Assembly: GCA_963824935.1 (NCBI GenBank)
Contig: CAWGRF010000002.1
Coordinates: forward strand, 110,958 to 174,957
Reading direction: 5' to 3'
From: JACCZX01 sp963824935
Lineage (GTDB): Bacteria > Pseudomonadota > Gammaproteobacteria > Burkholderiales > Burkholderiaceae_F
Length of the DNA stretch: 64,000 bases
Below, one piece after another: positions 56,253-64,000 of the stretch (the first letter of the stretch is position 1; each line of letters opens with the position of its first letter). The translations under genes and the position numbers were made by a program. Below the pieces are notes generated by a model. It did not search any database. It was not told the origin of the DNA and worked only from the letters and a program-made list of their open reading frames with translations.

Positions 56253-57695
56253 TCAACTCAGCTTTCTCAGCTTCGCGGTCCATTGTTGAGGCGAGGTCCG
56301 CCACATTTTTCTAGCCAGCGTCAGTGGGGAGAACGACTGTCCCATCATGCGCTTCAGATATGGACCACTGCGCGGATTTCCGGGTAGCGGAAACTCCTTG
56401 TTGCCCTTCTCGAGAATACTCAAGACTTCGTCGAGGATTGTGATCGCGCTGTCGACTTCGTCTGTGGACAGTATCAAAGGAGGAATGAACCGAATCACCG
56501 GCTCGTAGTAGCTGTACGTGATGTGCATTCCTCGTTGTTCGCACAGCATCGCCACCTGAAGAGCCAAGTTCTCGCTGTGACCGGGCGTTGATGAAGTGAG
56601 CTCCAGTCCGATCATCAATCCTCTTCCGCGCACATCCGAAATGAATGCGTACTTGTTCTGCAGCGACTGCAATCGATCGAGGAAATAGCGCCCAACCTCG
56701 GCGCTATGCTGGATAAGCTTTTCGCTCTCGACGATGTCGATAACTGCATGAACTGCTGCGGCTGCCAGGGGATCGTTTTGATGACTCGACAGGTGCGAGA
56801 ACCCGCTCGCTTCGAGGGAGTCGGCGATCTGGTCGGTAACGATGACCGCAGCCGCCGGGTAGCCGTTTCCGGCTGTCTTGGAGACGACCAACACATCTGG
56901 GACAACGCCCGTGTGTTCGATATCGAACCAGCGTCCGGTTCGTCCGAACCCTGTCTGCGCTTCGTCGACGATGAACAGTGCGCCAATCTGTTTCGCTTTC
57001 TGATACAGGGTTCTTATGTAGTCTTTGGGAGGAAATATCATTCCGCCCGCCGAGACGATCGGTTCAACGATGACGGCCGCTATGTTTTCGGCGTGATCGC
57101 CCAAAATTTCGAATGAGACATTCATGCACGCCAAGTCGCATTCCGGATGATGGCGTCCAATTGGGCATCGCTTGCTGCTCGGCGTCATCAGCTTGAACTG
57201 ATGAACAGGCGCCGGCTGAAAGTCGGTGCTTCCAGGGTGATCTGAAATCGAACTGAGCGTTCGCGTCGCCAGCGAGGTGCCGTAGTAGCCGCGCGTGAAC
57301 GCAAGCATTCCGGTGCGCCCCGTAGCGACCTTCGCAATCCGAATCGCGAATTCGTTGGCCTCGGAACCAGTCGACAAGAAGATGACCTTGTTCAAAGTAC
57401 CGGGGCTGATCTCGGCCAACCGCGATGCGGCCCGCAGGATTGCGGGAGAAACGTACTGGTCTCCGAGGTGAATGCCGTCGTCGATTTGCGCTTTCAGCCG
57501 TGACCGGAAAACTTCATGGTTGTGTCCCAAAATGCTGCAAAACTGTCCGGCCGCAAGATCGAGGATTCGATTTCCCTCTGCATCGATCAAGTAGCAGCCT
57601 TCGCCTCGCACGATCAGACTGTCCATGAATGGCTGCACAACGAGCAGGTGCTCGCCGTCAGCCTTCCAATGATCCAAGTTCTTCGTAGTGCCCAT
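56253..57695 (-). CDS. class III aminotransferase (intact copy)
   Basis: A 480-residue PLP-dependent class III aminotransferase. LIDAEGNRILDLAAGQFCSILGH and STGSEANEFAIRIA are the N-terminal cofactor sites; IVDEAQTGFGRTGRWFDIE holds the PLP Asp, the Schiff-base Lys is in VVSKTAGNGYP, and RGRGLMIGLEL closes the domain. It would aminate or deaminate an omega-amino or keto substrate; which one is unknown. GTG 57701 is two codons before the chosen ATG. Upstream, ten bases away, lies a decayed ATP-grasp gene, whereas the other genome copy keeps ATP-grasp and lost the aminotransferase. Confidence 0.93.
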   Translation of the reverse strand: MGTTKNLDHWKADGEHLLVVQPFMDSLIVRGEGCYLIDAEGNRILDLAAGQFCSILGHNHEVFRSRLKAQIDDGIHLGDQYVSPAILRAASRLAEISPGTLNKVIFLSTGSEANEFAIRIAKVATGRTGMLAFTRGYYGTSLATRTLSSISDHPGSTDFQPAPVHQFKLMTPSSKRCPIGRHHPECDLACMNVSFEILGDHAENIAAVIVEPIVSAGGMIFPPKDYIRTLYQKAKQIGALFIVDEAQTGFGRTGRWFDIEHTGVVPDVLVVSKTAGNGYPAAAVIVTDQIADSLEASGFSHLSSHQNDPLAAAAVHAVIDIVESEKLIQHSAEVGRYFLDRLQSLQNKYAFISDVRGRGLMIGLELTSSTPGHSENLALQVAMLCEQRGMHITYSYYEPVIRFIPPLILSTDEVDSAITILDEVLSILEKGNKEFPLPGNPRSGPYLKRMMGQSFSPLTLARKMWRTSPQQWTAKLRKLS

Positions 57696-57705
57696 TGCCA
57701 CTGAT

Positions 57706-58503
57706 TCAGCGAGTGGTCAAATTGGCGTCGGCCGCTCCGACACCGCGACTCCGACTTCGCAAGCCGGGTATAGGATCGTGAAGTCGCACGACGGCGAAAA
57801 TTCTTCGGCGTCCCAGCAGGTGCGCCATGCGTGACAGCGCGTGCCTAAGCACGCCAAAGCCGTGTAGCCAACCGGCCGAATGGCGACCGGCGGCCAGCTG
57901 GTTGCGCGGTCGGCGTGCCACGTCGGCTAGTAATTCCGTTTCGGCGATCCACGTGTACTGCGAATCTTAAACATAAACGGGCGTGACCTTCCCTGGGGCA
58001 ATCCAACCATATCCTGGTAGGCAATCCAACTTAGATTTACGCCGACAATAGTGCCTAACTCGTACTGATCCCAATGCCGCGGATTCACTTCGATCAGAGA
58101 AAAAGTGCCCGTCCGACTTATCTCGCTTGAACTCAAGTTCCGCCATTCCGGTGTAGCCGAACGCCTTTAACAACCTGACCGACGGAGTAAGCACTTCGTT
58201 TACTTCGCGCGCTTCTACGACCGAGTCGGTACCGACGAGCGGCGGATCTTGTCGCAGCTTGCGGTCGGTGAAGTTGCCGAGCAGTTGACCGTTCCGCCCA
58301 ACATAGCAGCCACACACGAAGATATCGTGGTCACCGCCCTGCACATAATTCTGGATCAAAATTTCCTTCGTGAAGTTAGCGAGCTGAGCGTAGTACAGCC
58401 GCAAATCGACGATGATGGCTTTCTGAGCGCCTATCTCTTCCCACACTCCTTTGCGGCGCCATTGGTAAGCGAAGCGGGGTTGGACGATAACCGGGAACTG
58501 CAG
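57706..58503 (-). pseudogene. decayed ATP-grasp ligase (second copy)
   Basis: Blocks matching the intact ATP-grasp gene at 49741 survive in shifting frames: QFPVIVQPRFAYQWRRKGVW near 58490, NYVQGGDHDIFVCGCYVGR, GNFTDRKLRQDPPLVGT, LIEVNPRHWDQYELGT and LSWIAYQDMVG near 58000. A short C-terminal block FAVVRLHDPIPGL follows near 57790. The first 160 residues are missing beyond 58503. Shifts and the truncation make it non-functional. Confidence 0.88.
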
Positions 58504-59140
58504 CGATCATCCGGAAAGAATGATCGTATGTAAACTCGGCTTCCGAACAGCCAGCGGACGATCATCCGGTGAGCATCGCATTTCCAGATGGCGATGACCG
58601 CGCCGGTAGGCCTCGCGTTCGGGCAGCTGTGTACCCGACAACCGGACCACCATTGTCGAGCGTGCTCATCGAACCCGGCAGTCGCCGCGAAAATCGGACC
58701 ATTGTCGGCGCAGCTGGCCGCATACAGGAATAAGTCGCATCGCCATCGACCAGTACGTAAACGTCGGCCTCGACATCGGCAAACAGTCCAGCCGGACATA
58801 CATTGCGCCTTGTCCTTGAACGGCGCTCGTCACGCACCACAGCGCCCAGTGACGTCTGCGGGCAGCTTGGGAATCGTATTGTCGCCGGAATTGCCCGGTC
58901 AGGTACTCTGCATCGTAGCTCGTTGAACCGACGGCAGTGCTGCTGTCGGAACCAACGTCACAGCGACGAGCAGCGCTGCGTCGTACGGAATTGTCGCAGC
59001 GCTACCGCATCTAGCCCGGATGACTCGGTTGCATCAGGCCGTCTACTTTCGCCGGCGATGAGCAAGCGAAACTCGGCAAGGTACAGCGAGACTTCAGGGC
59101 GTTGTGTGCCACTATGAGAATCGTGATGGGTCTCTTTCCA
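58504..59140 (-). pseudogene. relic of a glycosyltransferase family 2 gene
   Basis: Blocks in changing frames match a polyprenol-phosphate-type GT2: ITILIVAHNAL near 59120, NNSGDNTIPKL near 58880, VVRDERRS then FADVEADVYVLVDGDATY near 58760, GNAMLTG near 58570 and IVRWLFGSR near 58555. Frameshifts and missing segments show decay. It ends against the truncated ATP-grasp relic. Confidence 0.6.
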
Positions 59141-60925
59141 GCAGCCGCTTTCATTCGCCGGCAGAGTCCAGGCCAGGTAACGTGCACCTTGCGTGCCATG
59201 CGGATCTCGCCGAGGCGGATCGGGTGAGGTGGCGCGTAGGCAATCACGGCGATGCGAAGCACATGTGGCCGGTGCGGACGAGTATTCCGTCCGATTAGCT
59301 AACCGGCTGTGGGAAAGTGCATCAAGCCCCATTCTGCAAATGCAGCCGAGGGACAAATGCGGTCGACATAGGTGACGGATTAATCAGCCATTCGAATCAG
59401 CACGCCGCTGCGTTGATCGGCGTGACGTTGCTCGCGAGGTGCGAATCAGCGTCGAGGCGTTGGCAGCAAACTAGCTACGAAGGCGCTCCGGAATCTGCCG
59501 GGTCGATCAACGAGATGACTTCAGCCATGCGCAGCCGACAACTCGGAGAGGCCTCCCGTGATTTTGGTCGCGGAGATGGATCGCTCCGATAGTGCCAGGC
59601 GCCCAGGGCGAAGAGCCTGCGGTGTTGACCTCGATGAGACGCGACTCGAAAAGTTCGGCGAACGGCTAAGGCGGTACGCGGAAGGCGTAGTTTACGGATC
59701 TGCCCAGTAGTGCCGGGAAAAAAGCTGGCGCTTTCGGACCACTCCTTCGACTGCCAGCCGCTTCGGCGTCGTGGCGTGAGGCTACCGGGACATCTCTTCG
59801 AGTGGCACCGTGTTCATCGACAGGCGGGACGCCAGACCACTAAGCGCTGGCATTACCGGTAACTGGCGATCCATACGGGCGATCCCGCCGAGCTAGGCAC
59901 CGCCTTCATGGGCGCAGTCTTCCTGACTGCGACGCATTGTTGTCAGGCGTGCGCAAGAATTGTCATGAAGACGCGGCGTACTTCCAGCGCGTCGGCCAGG
60001 TCGTAACCAAGTTGGCGGATCGCAGAATCGCTGTGGATGCCGGCCGCGGGCGAAATTCCTCAGGCAGTGTCTCACGGGCGGTCAGTTCGGCTTCGCAGCG
60101 ACGCGGGCCCCGAGCATGTCGCGGGGGATCCACCGTGATCAAATGCCGCGACCACTCGGCGTCTAGCGCGTAAAGCGGAGCGTAGCTGAACCCTCTGCCG
60201 CGGGACTGTTCCCAGCAGCGTGAAATGAGGTTGTCGCTCTACTCTTAGGCTACGCGAGACCAAACATAAATTTGGCGCAAGGCGCATTTGGCGCAAGTTC
60301 AAATCCGACGCGCATTGCGCGCCTGTTTGCTGCCAGGTGAATGCGCCTCGGACACATCCTAGCTCCGACGCCGGCGCCGCTGTCCTTCGGATTCTGTCAA
60401 TGTCCAGAAGACGCTGGTGCTGCACGACGATGCTCTGGTGAGCGAGTAGCCGCTGAAGTGTCCGCTCGTGCACGAGAGGAGAGTCGACTGTCGAGCAGCA
60501 CTCACCGAGTCTGCGTGAGCGGTGAACATCACGCCGCATCGGGCCGAACGAGAAGGGCGCGCTCCATCGTACATGTAACTCGGTCAATCGTTCTGCGGCT
60601 GCCACGCCGGCTTGTTACGGGATGCTCCTCAGGTACCGGTCCGAACGCCTACTCTCGCATCGTACTCGAACCATCTGGGAACAAGTCATGCGACCCTGGC
60701 ATCCTTTAATAAGCCCGCGCAATTGCAAGAATGTTTGCATGGCGCCTGATGCAGGGGGCTACGAATTCATCAAGCTCCTAGACAGCCAACTGATTCCTGT
60801 TGCGAATGTGCGGCGACAGTATGCGGGGGCCGCAGATGCACGATATTTGTAGCGTGAGTGACACCAGCGGCAGGTACGACTTTTGTTCACCAGATCGTCG
60901 TAGCAGGATATCAACAAGTAATCCC
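59141..60925. other. gene-poor decayed region
   Basis: About 1.8 kb with only short open frames on both strands and no recognisable protein motif. A fragment near 59635-59705 reads DLDETRLEKFGERLRRYAEG on the + strand, and one near 60720-60850 reads YEFIKLLDSQLIPVANV; neither is assigned. It likely holds further relics of exopolysaccharide genes, beside the GT2 relic. No RNA gene or repeat was seen. Confidence 0.45.
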
Positions 60926-62882
60926 ATGTGCGGGCTTGCCGGGTTCCTCACGTCCGACCGCCCCGAACGGGGCACGCTGGTGAAGATCGCCAGCTCGATG
61001 GCGGACACGTTGACGCACCGGGGCCCGGATGATTCCGGTGTGTGGGTAGATCCGGCGTGCGGCGTTGCACTTGGCTTCCGCCGTCTCTCGATCATCGACC
61101 TTGTCACCGGCTGGCCATCAGCCGATGCACTCGGCCAACGGCCGCTATGTGATCGTATTCAATGGCGAAATTTATAACTTTGGCGAACTGCGCAAGGACC
61201 TGGAGCAAAGCGGTGAGGCGCCGGACTGGCGTGGCCACTCAGACACCGAAGTATTGCTCGCGCTGATTTCCGCTCGCGGCATCGATCGCGCGCTCGAGCA
61301 ATCAATCGGCATGTTCGCCTTCGCCCTGTGGGACTGCCGCGATCGCGTACTGCATCTGGCGCGCGATCGTATCGGAGAGAAGCCGCTGTACTACGGATGG
61401 GCGGGCCGGACTTTTCTGTTCGGCTCCGAATTGAAAGCGCTGCGCGCGCACCCTCAATGGAATGCGGACATAGATCGCGGCGCCATCGCTCTTTTCATGC
61501 GATACAACTATATTCCGGCGCCGCATTCGATCTTCGACGGAATATCGAAGCTGACTCCGGGTTGCACGTTAGCCCTGGCGTGGGGCGCACGCGAGCCCGT
61601 CCTCAAGACCTATTGGTCCGCGCGCACGGTTGCCGAGCGCGGCGTTGCCAATCCCTTGTTGGATAGCGCCGCGTCGATCGGCGCTGCCCTTGACACTCTA
61701 TTGCGCGACGCGATCGGCAAGCAGATGGTCGCCGATGTCCCGTTAGGGGCATTCCTGTCGGGTGGGATCGACAGTTCGACCGTGGTGGCGCTGATGCAAT
61801 CGCAGAGCATGCGGCCGGTCAAAACGTTCACGATCGGTTTTGCGGAACATGATTACAACGAGGCGATCCGCGCCGCGGAGGTTGCGCGGCATCTGGGCAC
61901 CGACCACACCGAGTTGTACGTCACACCACTGCAGGCAAGAGACGTGATTCCAAAGCTGCCCACGATCTACGACGAGCCATTTGCGGACTCCTCCCAGATT
62001 CCCACGTTCCTGGTGGCACAGCTTGCCCGCTCGCAAGTGACGGTCGCTTTGTCTGGCGACGGCGGCGATGAATTGTTTGCCGGCTATACGCGCTACGCGT
62101 TCGGGCAGCAACTCTGGCGCAGACTCTCGCGTGTAACGCCATCGATTCGGCGCTCGATAGCGGTGGCGGCAAAGATGCTTTCGGTCGAACGCTGGAGTGC
62201 GATTGCGAAACCGCTGCTTGCTGTCGTACCGGCGCCTTACCGTATTAGACTGGCGGGCGACAAAATCCACAAGCTTGCCGATGTGCTGGCACACGAGACC
62301 CTCGACTTGCTCTATCGCGATTTGGTATCGCACTGGAAGCCGCCGCTAGACATTGTCCTGGCCGACACCGAGCCGGCAACTGCGCTCGATACCGCCTACG
62401 CTCGGGCAATCGATGATCCGGTGGCCCGAATGATGTTGCTTGACCTCGTGACCTATCTGCCCGACGACATTCTGGCGAAGGTCGATCGCGCTGCGATGTC
62501 GGTGAGTCTGGAAACGCGCATTCCGCTGCTCGATCATCGCGTGGTTGAATTCGCCTCGAGGATTCCGCTCACGGCCAACCTGAATCGCCACGGCGCCAAA
62601 GGCATTTTGCGCAACGTGCTGTATCGCTACGTGCCTAAGGCGCTGGTCGATCGTCCCAAGATGGGCTTTGCCGTTCCGATCGACCATTGGCTGCGCGGCC
62701 CGTTGCGGGAATGGGCCGCCGATCTGCTCGACCCGGTTCGCCTGCGCCGCGAAGGGTATCTAAAGCCTGAGCTGATTCAGCAGCGCTGGCAGGAGCACGC
62801 CAGTGGGCAGCGCAATTGGCACTATCCGTTATGGGACGTCTTGATGTTTCAGTCGTGGCTGCAAAGCGCGCACGGACGGTGA
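60926..62882 (+). CDS. asnB: asparagine synthase family amidotransferase (frameshift near start)
   Basis: A glutamine-hydrolysing asparagine synthetase-type protein of about 650 residues. From the ATG at 60926 it reads MCGLAGFLTSDRPERG (Cys2 nucleophile) and TLTHRGPDDSGVW, then RRLSIIDL. A one-base insertion near 61102 shifts the frame; with it removed, SPAGHQPMHSANGRYVIVFN continues. The synthetase half has FLSGGIDSSTVVALM and ALSGDGGDELFAGYTRY, and ends PKMGFAVPIDHWLRGPL. It is the third amidotransferase of the window and stands beside a glycosyltransferase, so polymer amidation is more likely than free asparagine synthesis. Confidence 0.88.
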
Positions 62883-62943
62883 TTCATGAATCGGCAGTCT
62901 ACCGAGCGGACGCAATCGCGATAGTTGGTTGACGGTGGTGCGG

Positions 62944-64000
62944 ATGAACGATGGGGGCACTGCCAAGACGACGACCAAGGTAGGCGTTATCGCACTTGTG
63001 CCCGATGCTTGGAAGTCGGTGTGGATGCCGCGCCACCAAATCCTCTCACGGCTGGCCGGCAGCTTCGATGTCGTCTGGGTGAATCCGGCTGGAAACTGGA
63101 GGGAGCATTGGTTGCCCGGCCGCTCACGGTTCCTGGAGCCGCACCGGTTTGCTGAGGTTGCCCCGGGACTTTCCGTGATGACCTCCGGGCGCCGCTGGCC
63201 GCAGGTCTTTCGGCCTGCGTGGCTGCAAAGTTGGCTAACGAGAGGGCGGCTGCGCGCGGCACGCCGGTATCTTATCCAGCGCGGCGTGCAGCAAATAGTT
63301 CTCTACTTGTGGCAACCCGAGTTCGCAGCAGCGATTGACCTTGTGGAGCACGATGCAAGCTGCTACCACATTGACGATGAGTACAGTTTTTCCGATGTCG
63401 AAGTGCCGAACCCGGAGCAGGAGACGAAACTGATACGCAGGGTCGACCAGGTAATCGTTCACTCCATACGACTGATGGAAAAAAAAGGAACGATCAACCC
63501 CAATACCGCTCTTGTGCCTAACGGCGTTGACTACGAAGCGTTCGCCAACCCTCGTGCTGAGCCGCCGGACCTTGCCCGTGTGCGCTGGCCGCGGATCGGT
63601 TATGTGGGCGTGATCAAGAAGCAGCTCGACCTCGCGCTGCTGTTGCGGCTCGCCCGCGCCCGAAGCGACTGGAACTTCGTCATGGTCGGGCCGGTCGGCA
63701 CCGTCACGGGAAAGGAGCCGGCGCTCGCCGAGCTTCAGGCCCTTCCAAACGTCCACTTTCTTGGTGAGAAGCCGGTCGACGCGCTGTCCGCGTATACGCA
63801 GCACATGAACGTTTGCTTGATGTGCTACGAGGTGAACGACTACACAAAGTACATTTATCCGATGAAGCTGCACGAATACCTGGCGTCAGGCCGGCCCGTG
63901 GTTGCCACACCGATCGATTCGGTCGTCGAGCACGGCGACCTCGTGACCCTCGCCCAAACGGATAGTGAGTGGATCGCGGCGATCGAGCAGGCGCTATTGC
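62944..64000 (+). CDS. glycosyltransferase (partial, runs off the window)
   Basis: An open frame of 352 codons to the window end with no stop. It reads ALVPDAWKSVWMPRHQILSR near the start, LYLWQPEFAAAIDLV and YHIDDEYSFSD mid-way, NGVDYEAFANP, RIGYVGVIKKQLDLALL, NVHFLGEKPVDALSAYTQH and YPMKLHEYLASGRPVV. These are the donor-domain motifs of a GT-B transferase of exopolysaccharide loci. ATG 62944 is the first plausible start and lies 61 nt after asnB. The C-terminus is outside the window. Confidence 0.88.
   Translation, partial: MNDGGTAKTTTKVGVIALVPDAWKSVWMPRHQILSRLAGSFDVVWVNPAGNWREHWLPGRSRFLEPHRFAEVAPGLSVMTSGRRWPQVFRPAWLQSWLTRGRLRAARRYLIQRGVQQIVLYLWQPEFAAAIDLVEHDASCYHIDDEYSFSDVEVPNPEQETKLIRRVDQVIVHSIRLMEKKGTINPNTALVPNGVDYEAFANPRAEPPDLARVRWPRIGYVGVIKKQLDLALLLRLARARSDWNFVMVGPVGTVTGKEPALAELQALPNVHFLGEKPVDALSAYTQHMNVCLMCYEVNDYTKYIYPMKLHEYLASGRPVVATPIDSVVEHGDLVTLAQTDSEWIAAIEQALL

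Overview
The window looks like chromosome of a GC-rich betaproteobacterium. It carries an XrtA (EpsH-type exosortase A)/PEP-CTERM exopolysaccharide locus of the kind found in environmental Betaproteobacteria, next to storage-polymer genes (a polyhydroxyalkanoate granule-type protein, a wax ester synthase/DGAT and an acyl-CoA-binding protein). The genus cannot be fixed from sequence reading alone.

Layout. 1-10.5 kb: housekeeping and metabolic genes. These are pncB, a class I aminotransferase, a LUD-domain protein, a NhaD/citrate-type antiporter, a 2-hydroxyacid dehydrogenase, a PHA-system protein, a DsbA-like isomerase, ACBP, WS/DGAT, a periplasmic-binding/rhodanese fusion, an AlaX editing protein and an initiator tRNA-fMet. 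10.8-36.8 kb: the core XrtA locus on the + strand. It holds a PEP-CTERM protein, the TPR lipoprotein PrsT, a UDP-GlcNAc-type dehydrogenase, then EpsB, an export lipoprotein, a chain-length protein, a tyrosine kinase, an outer-membrane protein, an ATPase, wecB, a deacetylase, a FemAB-like protein, a glycosyltransferase, the exosortase/EpsI fusion, another glycosyltransferase and an amidotransferase. A glycosyltransferase, a deacetylase, a GDP-mannose/UDP-glucose-type dehydrogenase and a glycosyltransferase follow. Most starts overlap the previous stop (ATGA/GTGA), so this reads as one long operon. 36.8-41.2 kb: a minus-strand group (beta-helix protein, second amidotransferase, Wzy/O-ligase).

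41.2-47.6 kb is accessory DNA: two secreted Tat-type lipoproteins, a beta-propeller-like protein and a Cys-rich small protein, then two truncated IS3 transposases around an AT-rich methyltransferase. 47.6-58.5 kb is the second half of the XrtA locus: a TPR protein, PLP decarboxylase, ATP-grasp ligase, AMP ligase, acyl carrier protein, two XrtA hydrolases, a glycosyltransferase and a class III aminotransferase. The ATP-grasp plus aminotransferase pair occurs twice, and each copy has lost the opposite partner. 58.5-60.9 kb is decayed sequence with a glycosyltransferase-2 relic. A third amidotransferase and a glycosyltransferase that runs off the edge close the window.

How the genes work together. 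The locus should make, polymerise and export an acidic, partly deacetylated exopolysaccharide and, through XrtA, sort PEP-CTERM proteins to the cell surface. The AMP-ligase/ACP/decarboxylase/aminotransferase/ATP-grasp set probably makes a small amine- or amino-acid-containing group for the polymer or a partner molecule; that is inference.

Many otherwise well-conserved genes are broken by one- or two-base frameshifts with good protein on both sides. Sequencing or assembly error is the simplest explanation for most, so those genes are given here as single frameshifted loci.
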